DNA of 5,287 bases, from contig JALSTO010000014.1 of assembly GCA_026983685.1 (NCBI GenBank), positions 1-5,287 on the forward strand. Direction: 5' to 3'. The notes under the pieces are model-generated. The model was not told the origin of the DNA, did no database searches, and saw nothing but the letters and a program-made list of their open reading frames with translations. This stretch comes from Aquificaceae bacterium. Its GTDB lineage: Bacteria; Aquificota; Aquificia; Aquificales; Aquificaceae. The position numbers and the translations under genes were made by a program. The first letter of the stretch is position 1. Each line of letters opens with the position of its first letter. Shown here piece by piece: positions 1 through 5,287 of this stretch.

Positions 1-996
1 GACAGCCTTGGCCATTATCTTGTCGTTTATCTCCGAGATCAGCCTGCCTATGTACTGAACCCTCAAGCCCTCCGAAAAGAGGTCAAGGACCATATCGTCC
101 ACCAGAGAGTATATGTAGCGCAGGTCCTCAACCGAGCGAGCCTTCTCTATCTCCTTTATGAGGACGAGGAGGTTCTTGCTCTCATGGGCTATTATGTCCT
201 TGTCTTCAAGAACACCGATGAGCTCTCCTCTCCTGCTCACCCCTATCCTTCTTATGTTCCTGCTTGCCATCTGCAGTATAGCCTCAAAGAGGAAGCTCTC
301 TTCATCAACGTGAACTACTGGGTAGCTCATGACTTCTCCAAGCTCTGTTGTGGATGGGTCCCTTCCCTCAGCGACCACCCTCTTGATTATGTCCCTCTCC
401 GTAACTATCCCCATCTCCTCCGCCTTGACAAAGACACAGGATACGTTTTTGTCCCTCATTATCCGTGCTGCCTTAAGAACGCTGTCCTTTTTATCCAAGA
501 AGGGAACCTCACTCACTCTGACATCACCCACCCTCATCGTCAGGAATCTCTCTAAGGAGCCCACATCCCTTACGGGCTTCTTTACCATCTTCACGGTTGC
601 GGAGAGCTTCTTAGCGAGACTCCTTGCAAAGAAGAGTTCAAATTCCTCGTACTTCTCTATGAGCTTCAGAAAGACCTCCTTAGGAAGGAGGTATAGTATG
701 GCGTCTTGAACAACCTTTGCGGTTGATGTTGGAGACTCCCCGCTGAGCAGAGAGGGATAGCCGAAGACATCACCCTCGTGGAGGAAATCTACCTCCCCTC
801 CATCAACCAAGAGAACGATCGCCCCTTTCCTGATTATATACAGGTACTCAAGGGGTCTGGAACCCTCCTCAAATATTACCTCCCCTTTCTGATAGTACCT
901 TATGAGTATGTGATAAGAGAGAGCCCCCAGAGCGGGCTCTGGGAGCTTGGAGAAGGGGTAGTGCGCTCTTAAAAACTCCTCAACATCGTGGATCAT
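1..996 (-). CDS. CNB + CBS-pair + DUF294 nucleotidyltransferase-like signalling protein (3' part outside window)
   Basis: The frame is open from ATG at 996 to base 1 (332 codons, no stop), so the C-terminus lies beyond the window. Domains in order: a cyclic-nucleotide-binding (CNB) fold at about residues 12-130 (LPEPAL, then KGEVIFEEG, YLYIIRKG, EGDVFGYPSLLSGE); CBS 1 at about 153-208 (VGDVRVSEV to GIVTERDIIKR); CBS 2 at about 218-271 (LGEVMSYPVV to GVLEDKDII); then the start of the DUF294 helical region (KEIEKARSVEDLRYIYS, LISEINDKI). The GlnD/KNTase-like catalytic part expected in this family would follow outside the window. In the CNB cassette the Glu and Arg that bind cAMP in CAP-type proteins appear replaced (FGY, SPTSTA), so canonical cAMP binding is doubtful. 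CBS pairs in general bind adenine nucleotides. The ATG overlaps the symporter stop as ATGA; the only GAGG-like bases touch the ATG, so translation probably depends on coupling. Likely role (inferred): cytoplasmic sensor/regulator of acetate uptake or activation. Family assignment is firm, biochemical role unknown. Confidence 0.9.
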   Translation of the reverse strand, partial: MIHDVEEFLRAHYPFSKLPEPALGALSYHILIRYYQKGEVIFEEGSRPLEYLYIIRKGAIVLLVDGGEVDFLHEGDVFGYPSLLSGESPTSTAKVVQDAILYLLPKEVFLKLIEKYEEFELFFARSLAKKLSATVKMVKKPVRDVGSLERFLTMRVGDVRVSEVPFLDKKDSVLKAARIMRDKNVSCVFVKAEEMGIVTERDIIKRVVAEGRDPSTTELGEVMSYPVVHVDEESFLFEAILQMASRNIRRIGVSRRGELIGVLEDKDIIAHESKNLLVLIKEIEKARSVEDLRYIYSLVDDMVLDLFSEGLRVQYIGRLISEINDKIMAKAV

Positions 997-2618
997 ACCT
1001 CGTGAATCTTCTTAGGATACCTGAGGTCCTCAACGAGCTTCTGTATCCTCTCGGAGGGAGGAGGTGTGACCATAGTGACCACAACCGTAACTATCAGGTT
1101 AGCTATCAGACCAAAAAGCCCCGAGGCTGTGTGCTGGATTCCCCAGAGGGAGACTCCCTGATACTTGTTGAGGTATATGTAAGCTATCGTGACGAGGAGC
1201 CCAACTACCAGACCTGCGATAGCTCCCTGTCTGTTGAGTCTCTTCCAGAAGACACCCAGAACCAATGCGGGGAAGAAGGACGCGGTAGCGAGGGAGAAAG
1301 CCCATGCGACTATCTGAACGATGAAGGCTATCTTCTGCGCAGCGATGAAACCACCTATGACACCTGCAACAGCGACCGCTACCTTCCCCAGGAGAACTAC
1401 CCTCTTTTCGGGAGCCTCAGGGTTGATCATCTTAGCGTAGAGGTCGTTGGAGACCGCCGCAGCTATAACCAGCAGTAGCCCGTCCGCAGTGGAGAGCGCT
1501 GCGGCGAGACCACCAGCCATGACGAAGAAGCCGACAACCGCTGCAAGACCGGCTATCTCGGGAGTTGCGAGGACGACTATGTCCCTGTGGATGTTCAGCT
1601 CAGCCCACTGGATTATTCCGTCTCCGTTCTTATCAAGGACCTTGAAGAGCCCCGTCTCAGCCCACTTCTGAGCCCACGCAGGGAGCTGATCTATGGGCTT
1701 TCCGACAACATCCTTGAGGATGACGAACCTTGAGAAGGCTGCGTAGGCAGGAGCTGTCAGATAGAGTATTGCTATGAAGAAGAGTGCCCAGCCTGCACTT
1801 ATCCTCGCATCTCTCACCGAAGGCGTTGTGAAAAACCTCATCAGGACGTGGGGAAGGGCAGCGGTTCCAGCCATCAGGACGAAGGTAAGGGCAAGGAACT
1901 GGGCAAGGTTGAACTTAACGAATGGCTCAACATAGTGGGGAGATATGCCGTACTGGGTTTCAAGCTCAACTATGTTCTGGAGAACTTTACCGTATAGGAA
2001 CTGGGGAAGGGGAACTCCGAACCACTGGGTCGCAAGTATTGAGACGGGGAGGAGGTATGCGGTTATCAGAACTATATACTGGGCAACCTGAGTCCAAGTT
2101 ATTGACTTCATACCACCGAGAACGGTAGTCGCTATTATGATTATCATTCCTATAGCTATCCCTACCTCAAAGGGAACTCCAAAGAGCCTTCCCATTATTA
2201 TCCCGACACCCGCAACCTGACCGACCATGTAGGTGAAGCTTATGATTATCGCAGTGATAAGAGCAACGAGCCTTGCGAAATTACTCTCATACCTCTCCGC
2301 TATGAAGTCGGGAACCGTGTACTTGCCGAACTTACGAAGGTAGGGTGCTATCAGGAGGGCGAGGAGGACGTATCCCCCGGTCCACCCCATTATGTAGGCG
2401 AGTCCATCGTACCCGAGAGCGTAGAGGGCTCCAGCCATTGAGATGAAGGATGCCGCACTCATCCAGTCCGCTGCGACAGCCATACCGTTCCAGAAGGCTG
2501 GTATTCTCCTTCCTGCGACGTAGAACTCCGCTGCCTCGGTAGCCCTGTTGTATATTGCTATCGCCATAAAAACGATGACTATGCCGAAGACTATTATGTA
2601 GCCTATCAGGTTCTCCAT
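993..2618 (-). CDS. sodium:solute symporter, acetate/monocarboxylate type, large subunit
   Basis: 541 residues, complete, SSS family (LeuT-like fold). I count 13 hydrophobic segments: about 4-24, 44-68, 72-93, 113-144, 150-169, 176-198, 236-258, 273-298, 356-390, 405-428, 430-457, 464-483 and 497-518. Landmarks are DWMSAASF at 51-58 (equivalent to the Na+-site helix with Asp55 in PutP), YTVPDFIAERY at 100-110, and LAAALSTADGLLL at 371-383, whose S376/T377 match the Na+-binding Ser/Thr pair of PutP. Residues 329-340 form a textbook EF-hand loop (D329, N331, D333, G334, I335, E340) in the loop before helix 9; by PutP topology this loop faces outward. Pairing with a DUF4212 protein and the EF-like loop fit the VC_2705-type subfamily rather than classical E. 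coli ActP; I assign this from memory of the family. Substrate is inferred as acetate or a similar short acid because acs is divergent to it. GGAGG at 2627-2631 lies 8 nt before the ATG; only 3 nt separate it from the upstream gene's stop. Confidence 0.93.
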   Translation of the reverse strand: MENLIGYIIVFGIVIVFMAIAIYNRATEAAEFYVAGRRIPAFWNGMAVAADWMSAASFISMAGALYALGYDGLAYIMGWTGGYVLLALLIAPYLRKFGKYTVPDFIAERYESNFARLVALITAIIISFTYMVGQVAGVGIIMGRLFGVPFEVGIAIGMIIIIATTVLGGMKSITWTQVAQYIVLITAYLLPVSILATQWFGVPLPQFLYGKVLQNIVELETQYGISPHYVEPFVKFNLAQFLALTFVLMAGTAALPHVLMRFFTTPSVRDARISAGWALFFIAILYLTAPAYAAFSRFVILKDVVGKPIDQLPAWAQKWAETGLFKVLDKNGDGIIQWAELNIHRDIVVLATPEIAGLAAVVGFFVMAGGLAAALSTADGLLLVIAAAVSNDLYAKMINPEAPEKRVVLLGKVAVAVAGVIGGFIAAQKIAFIVQIVAWAFSLATASFFPALVLGVFWKRLNRQGAIAGLVVGLLVTIAYIYLNKYQGVSLWGIQHTASGLFGLIANLIVTVVVTMVTPPPSERIQKLVEDLRYPKKIHEV

Positions 2619-2621
2619 GGC

Positions 2622-2873
2622 TCACTCCTCCACTCCGTATTTCTGATCAAGTTTGTTCATAACATAGGCATAGACGAAGATGAGCACCACGAAGGTGATG
2701 ACCGAGAGCTGAGCGCTGACCCAGTAGTGCATTGGAAATCCAAAGATGGTGAGCTTGCTCAGAGGCTTTGCGAGCAGTGCTCCCACGTAAGAAACTGCGA
2801 ACCAGATGATCAGGAGAATCGTGATAAGTCGCACGTTCTCCCGGTGGTATGCTTCAAGCTTTTCCCGATCCAT
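2622..2873 (-). CDS. DUF4212 small membrane subunit of the symporter
   Basis: 83 residues from the chosen start. Two membrane helices (about 16-35 and 53-72) flank a short loop with the family pattern GFP (45-47), YW (50-51) and Q55; helix 1 carries WFAVSY, and the tail has NKLDQKYGV. These are the hallmarks of DUF4212, the small partner encoded directly ahead of SSS-family symporters of this type. It probably forms a complex with the large subunit in the cytoplasmic membrane and helps transport or its control; the exact job is not known. Start choice: AGGAGGT at 2881-2887 sits 7 nt before ATG at 2873. An in-frame GTG at 2882 (would add Met-Cys-Gly) overlaps that Shine-Dalgarno sequence and so cannot use it. 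First gene of the minus-strand operon, 3 nt from the symporter gene. Confidence 0.9.
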   Translation of the reverse strand: MDREKLEAYHRENVRLITILLIIWFAVSYVGALLAKPLSKLTIFGFPMHYWVSAQLSVITFVVLIFVYAYVMNKLDQKYGVEE

Positions 2874-2880
2874 CCCACAC

Positions 2881-2887
2881 ACCTCCT
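2881..2887 (-). promoter_or_regulatory. Shine-Dalgarno of the DUF4212 gene (decides the start)
   Basis: AGGAGGT read on the minus strand, followed by 7 nt and ATG at 2873. The alternative GTG codon at 2882-2880 overlaps this site and is therefore rejected as the start. Confidence 0.85.
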
Positions 2888-2904
2888 TTAAAATTTCGTT
2901 TTAA

Positions 2905-2933
2905 AGTTTACAAAACGCAGTTAAGAATGTCAA
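2905..2933 (-). promoter_or_regulatory. sigma70-type promoter of the symporter operon
   Basis: On the minus strand a perfect TTGACA (2933-2928) is followed by a 17-nt spacer and TAAACT (2910-2905). Transcription would start near 2898, giving a leader of about 25 nt that just holds the Shine-Dalgarno sequence. The -10 lies inside an inverted repeat, CGTTTT at 2897-2902 and AAAACG at 2912-2917, a possible repressor site. The same arrangement is mirrored at the acs promoter. Confidence 0.6.
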
Positions 2934-2947
2934 ATTTTAAAAACAAA

Positions 2948-2962
2948 TAAAACGATGTTTTA
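2948..2962. promoter_or_regulatory. palindromic motif upstream of symporter promoter (site A, putative operator)
   Basis: TAAAAC-GAT-GTTTTA, 6-bp perfect arms with a 3-nt centre at 2955. The 13-bp core AAACGATGTTTTA (2950-2962) recurs with one change at 3099-3111. The centre is 50 nt from the near end of the -10 (2905) and 82 nt from the start codon at 2873, i.e. about -57 from the predicted transcription start, a position typical for an activator site. The binding protein is unknown. Confidence 0.45.
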
Positions 2963-3029
2963 CAAAAATTAAATCTGTTGGAGTAATAATTCAACAAAAG
3001 ATGGTCCATCTATAGAAAATTTTGAATAC

Positions 3030-3068
3030 AGGCGCTGGAGCTATTCGTATAAGCCTTCCAGTACGCCT
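3030..3068. other. GC-rich island with hairpin potential in the divergent spacer
   Basis: A segment of about 55% GC (3028-3067) in an otherwise strongly AT-rich spacer. It can pair A3030-T3068, GGCG (3031-3034) with CGCC (3064-3067), and CTGGA (3035-3039) with TCCAG (3057-3061), with TA 3062-3063 bulged; GCT (3040-3042) can further pair with AGC (3052-3054). In AT-rich spacers of thermophiles such islands can mark structured RNA, but no promoter or T-run for a separate transcript is evident. It could equally be a protein-binding or spacing element between the two promoters. Confidence 0.35.
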
Positions 3069-3098
3069 ATTATAAAGTTATGCTTATATACTAAAATC

Positions 3099-3111
3099 AA
3101 ACAATGTTTTA
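3099..3111. promoter_or_regulatory. palindromic motif upstream of acs promoter (site B, putative operator)
   Basis: AAACAATGTTTTA, identical to site A (2950-2962) at 12 of 13 positions, with similarity extending a few bases on both sides (AAAT upstream, AA downstream). The centre at 3104 is 50 nt from the near end of the putative acs -10 (3154) and 82 nt from the acs start codon, exactly the distances seen for site A. Confidence 0.45.
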
Positions 3112-3125
3112 AAACTAATAAAGGC

Positions 3126-3154
3126 TTGTTGTGTAAAAAGATAGGGTTTAAAAT
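3126..3154 (+). promoter_or_regulatory. putative sigma70-type promoter of acs
   Basis: TTGTTG (3126-3131), 17-nt spacer, TAAAAT (3149-3154). The -35 matches the consensus in only three positions, as is common for activator-dependent promoters; the -10 matches in five. The start would fall near 3161 with a leader of about 25 nt. The -10 and following bases (TAAAATTTAA) match the symporter promoter (TAAACTTTAA) at 9 of 10 positions. GGTTT at 3145-3149 and AAACC at 3162-3166 form an inverted repeat around the -10. Confidence 0.45.
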
Positions 3155-3172
3155 TTAAAGCAAACCAAGAAG

Positions 3173-3179
3173 AGGAGGT
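3173..3179 (+). promoter_or_regulatory. Shine-Dalgarno of acs
   Basis: AGGAGGT followed by 6 nt and ATG at 3186. A strong, well-spaced site that fixes the acs start. Confidence 0.85.
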
Positions 3180-3185
3180 GGAACT

Positions 3186-5087
3186 ATGGCTGAGCAGGAG
3201 AAAGCGGAGGTTCTCCTTAAGGTAAAGGAGAAGTATGAACCTCCAAAGGATATAGTTGAGCGGGCATGGATAAAGGATTACGAGTCCCTCTATCAGGAAT
3301 CCATCAAGGACAGGGAGGGCTTCTGGGCTAAGGTTGCGGAGGAGCTCCACTGGTTCAACAAATGGGAGAAGGTTCTTGAGTGGAACTATCCCTACGCAAA
3401 GTGGTTTGTGGGAGGTAAGACCAACATAACCTACAACTGCCTTGACAGGCACGTTGAGAACGGCAAGCGTAACAAGGTAGCTTATATATACCTTGATGAA
3501 GATAACAATGAGAGAAAGATAACCTACGGCGAGCTCTTAGAACTTGTAAGCAGGATAGCAAACGGTCTGAAGTCTCTCGGAGTCAAGAAGGGGGATAGGG
3601 TCTCCATATACATGCCCAACACCATAGAGGCTATCGCCGTTATGCTCGCCTGTGCAAGGATAGGTGCTATCCACAGCGTTGTCTTCGCGGGCTTCTCGGA
3701 AGGAGCTCTGAGGACAAGGATAGAGGATGCCAAGGCTAAGGTTGTGGTCACTGCAAGCTATACGAAAAGGAGGGGAAAAAGGATAGATCTCCTCCCAACG
3801 GTTGAGAAGGCTATAGACGGCCTTGACTTTGTGGAAAAGGTCGTTGTGTGGGACAGGGATGGAGACGTGATAACGGAGGAGTCGGGCAACATCTTCGTTG
3901 ACCTCTACGAGCTTGTGAAAAACTCCGACCCTGTATGTGAGCCCGAGGTGATGGACGCGGAAGACCCTCTCTTCATACTGTACACCTCCGGAACAACGGG
4001 CAAGCCCAAGGGAGTCCTTCACACCACAGGAGGTTACATGGTCCAGACCTACTTCACCTCCAAAGCGGTCTTTGACCTTCACGAGGACGACATATACTGG
4101 TGTACTGCGGATATAGGCTGGATAACGGGGCACTCCTACATAGTCTATGGAATACTCGCCAACGGGGTGACCTCCCTCGTGGTAGAGGGCGCTCCTGACT
4201 ATCCGGACCCCGGGAGATGGTGGAGTTACGTTGAGAAGTACAGGGTGAACGTCTTTTACACCGCACCCACAGCTATAAGGATGTTCATGAGATACGGCGA
4301 GGAGTGGCCTGCCAAGTACGACCTCTCTTCCCTCAGGATACTTGGCTCGGTCGGTGAGCCGATCAACCCCGAAGCCTGGCACTGGTACTACGAGAACATA
4401 GGAAGGGGTAAGTGCGTGATAGTTGATACCTGGTGGCAGACCGAAACGGGCGCCCACATGATAACTACAGTACCCTCCTACCCCGCAAAGCCGGGCAAGG
4501 CTGGAAAGCCAATGTTCACCGTTGAGGTTGATATAGTTGACAAGGATGGAAAGAAGCTACCTCCGGACACCGTGGGCTTTCTGGTCATAAAGACACCCTG
4601 GCCCTCCATGCTCAGGACCTGCTGGGGAGAACCCGAGAGGTATGAGAAGTACTGGAACACTATTCCGAACGTTTACTTCGCAGGAGATCTCGCCTCTTAC
4701 GATGAGGAAGGATACATAATGATACTCGGCAGAGCGGATGACGTCATAAACGTTGCGGGACACAGGATAGGAACTATGGAGGTTGAGAGCGCCCTCGTTG
4801 ACCACCCCGCTGTCGCTGAGGCTGCGGTAATAGGAAAGCCCCACGAGGTAAAGGGCGAGTCCATAAAAGCCTTCGTAATACTTAAGAAAGGTGTCCAACC
4901 CTCCGATAAGCTCGTTGAAGAGCTCAAGCTCCACGTGAGGAACATCCTCGGTCCCATAGCGGTTCCCGATGAGATAGAGTTTGTGGAAAAGCTACCCAAG
5001 ACCAGAAGCGGGAAGATAATGAGGCGTGTCCTGAAGGCAAAGGAACTGGGGCTTGACGTTGGGGACGTATCCACCTTGGAGGACTAA
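3186..5087 (+). CDS. acs: acetyl-CoA synthetase (AMP-forming)
   Basis: 633 residues, complete, close to the family's usual 630-660. It makes acetyl-CoA from acetate, ATP and CoA via acetyl-AMP, in the cytoplasm. ANL-superfamily motifs in order: P-loop YTSGTTGKPKG at 266-276; IGWITGHSY at 310-318; GSVGEPINPEAW at 387-398; DTWWQTETG at 414-422; YFAGD at 497-501; the hinge GRADDVINVAGHRIGT at 515-530 with D518; and the C-terminal KTRSGKIMRR with K610, the adenylation lysine (K609 in Salmonella) that Pat-type acetylases modify. By alignment with Salmonella Acs the acetate pocket is I313, T314, V389 and W417; the Trp closes the pocket and points to acetate rather than longer acids, while I313 replaces the usual Val. 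After TETG the sequence is AHM instead of the common GGx. Strong Shine-Dalgarno; divergent from the symporter operon; its TAA shares two bases with the stop of the convergent livF-like gene. No frameshift or missing catalytic residue seen. Confidence 0.97.
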   Translation: MAEQEKAEVLLKVKEKYEPPKDIVERAWIKDYESLYQESIKDREGFWAKVAEELHWFNKWEKVLEWNYPYAKWFVGGKTNITYNCLDRHVENGKRNKVAYIYLDEDNNERKITYGELLELVSRIANGLKSLGVKKGDRVSIYMPNTIEAIAVMLACARIGAIHSVVFAGFSEGALRTRIEDAKAKVVVTASYTKRRGKRIDLLPTVEKAIDGLDFVEKVVVWDRDGDVITEESGNIFVDLYELVKNSDPVCEPEVMDAEDPLFILYTSGTTGKPKGVLHTTGGYMVQTYFTSKAVFDLHEDDIYWCTADIGWITGHSYIVYGILANGVTSLVVEGAPDYPDPGRWWSYVEKYRVNVFYTAPTAIRMFMRYGEEWPAKYDLSSLRILGSVGEPINPEAWHWYYENIGRGKCVIVDTWWQTETGAHMITTVPSYPAKPGKAGKPMFTVEVDIVDKDGKKLPPDTVGFLVIKTPWPSMLRTCWGEPERYEKYWNTIPNVYFAGDLASYDEEGYIMILGRADDVINVAGHRIGTMEVESALVDHPAVAEAAVIGKPHEVKGESIKAFVILKKGVQPSDKLVEELKLHVRNILGPIAVPDEIEFVEKLPKTRSGKIMRRVLKAKELGLDVGDVSTLED

Positions 5088-5287
5088 AGGCTGAGATAAG
5101 TCCTCCTTATGGAATCTTTCCGGAGGAGCTCTTCGGAGCTCCCCTCCTCTACCACCTCACCGAGGTCAAAGACGTAAGCCCTGTCGGATATGTCAAGGGC
5201 TAAGGAAACCTCCTGCTCAACTATGAGGAAGGAGATATCTTCCTCCTCCCTTATCTTCAGAAGTATCTGAGCAAGCCTGTCAACCAC
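5084..5287 (-). CDS. livF: LivF-type branched-chain amino-acid ABC transporter ATPase (C-terminal part)
   Basis: Only the last 67 residues are in the window; the 5' end, with Walker A, signature motif and Walker B, lies to the right. The GTG at 5287 is an internal Val codon, not a start. Visible LivF features are SFLIVEQEVSLAL, with Gln in the position of the switch His as in LivF (LivG normally has His), then SDRAYVFDLGEVVEEGSSEELL and the short tail RRTYLSL, which resembles the usual LivF ending (YLG). It would be one of the two cytoplasmic ATPases energising a LivHM permease for branched-chain amino acids or related substrates. Its TAG (5086-5084) overlaps the acs TAA (5085-5087). LivF over LivG is judged from the EQ pair and the tail; fairly sure for a Liv-type ATPase, less so for substrate. 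Confidence 0.82.
   Translation of the reverse strand: MVDRLAQILLKIREEEDISFLIVEQEVSLALDISDRAYVFDLGEVVEEGSSEELLRKDSIRRTYLSL
5122..5147 (+). other. cUUCGg hairpin downstream of acs, inside livF
   Basis: GGAG (5122-5125) and GAGCTC (5126-5131), loop TTCG (5132-5135), GAGCTC (5136-5141), bulge CC, CTCC (5144-5147). In the plus-strand RNA this gives a 10-bp stem with a C(UUCG)G tetraloop, the extra-stable type, starting 35 nt after the acs stop. No T-run follows, so it is not a standard intrinsic terminator; it could protect or define the acs mRNA 3' end. It is also ordinary LivF coding sequence (GSSEELLR) on the other strand, so chance is possible. Confidence 0.4.

Noticed and set aside
184..972. 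Plus-strand open frames of 64-126 codons
   Set aside because: They are shadows of the minus-strand CNB/CBS/DUF294 gene, whose domain structure is clear over the whole stretch.
2880..2882. GTG as start of the DUF4212 gene
   Set aside because: It overlaps the Shine-Dalgarno sequence; ATG at 2873 is correctly spaced.
3083..3092. CTTATATACT as an archaeal TATA box or bacterial -10 for acs
   Set aside because: It has no fitting -35, would leave a leader of about 90 nt, and lies outside the mirrored promoter layout. It would become relevant if the host proves to be an archaeon.
3537..4457. 306-codon minus-strand open frame antisense to acs
   Set aside because: It lies wholly inside acs, whose frame carries all catalytic motifs; the antisense translation shows no recognisable domain and there is no Shine-Dalgarno or operon context. 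Long antisense frames are common opposite such codon usage.
5122..5147. Classical Rho-independent terminator for acs
   Set aside because: The stem is strong but TCTACCACC follows rather than a T-run, so it is listed only as a hairpin.
5285..5287. GTG at the right edge as start of a 67-residue gene
   Set aside because: It is an internal Val codon; the sequence begins in the middle of an ABC ATPase domain, so the gene continues beyond the window.
1..5287. CRISPR array, tRNA/rRNA, insertion sequence or other mobile element
   Set aside because: No spaced direct repeats of CRISPR type, no tRNA-like fold, no transposase or terminal inverted repeats were recognised; the genes form an ordinary metabolic locus with uniform codon use.

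Overview
The window holds an acetate-use locus of two divergent transcription units. The minus-strand unit, read from about 2.9 kb down to base 1, encodes a small DUF4212 membrane subunit, a 13-helix sodium:solute symporter (acetate/monocarboxylate type), and the first 332 codons of a CNB + CBS-pair + DUF294 signalling protein. The plus-strand unit is a complete acetyl-CoA synthetase (acs). At the right edge the C-terminal 67 residues of a LivF-type ABC ATPase lie on the minus strand, tail-to-tail with acs; the two stop codons share two bases.

How the genes work together: the symporter pair should import acetate (or a related short carboxylate) with Na+ or H+, and Acs should activate it to acetyl-CoA at the cost of ATP. 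The CNB/CBS/DUF294 protein is joined to the symporter by a 4-base ATGA overlap and is the likely local sensor, possibly of adenine nucleotides. The liv gene is a neighbour with no clear functional link.

The roughly 310-bp spacer between the two units is AT-rich and unusually well organised. Both putative sigma70-type promoters, and a 13-bp palindromic motif upstream of each, sit at mirror-identical distances from the two start codons. A GC-rich segment able to form a hairpin lies between them. This mirrored layout is the most interesting observation here.

Organism: Ile is written largely as ATA and Arg largely as AGG/AGA, GAG and AAG are preferred over GAA and AAA, Shine-Dalgarno sites are strong, and genes are tightly packed. 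This suggests a thermophile. TTGACA-17-TAAACT ahead of the symporter operon and the DUF4212-symporter-DUF294 order favour a bacterium (for example Aquificota or a similar lineage). A thermophilic archaeon such as an Archaeoglobales member cannot be excluded from the sequence alone. No RNA gene, insertion sequence or CRISPR array was seen.
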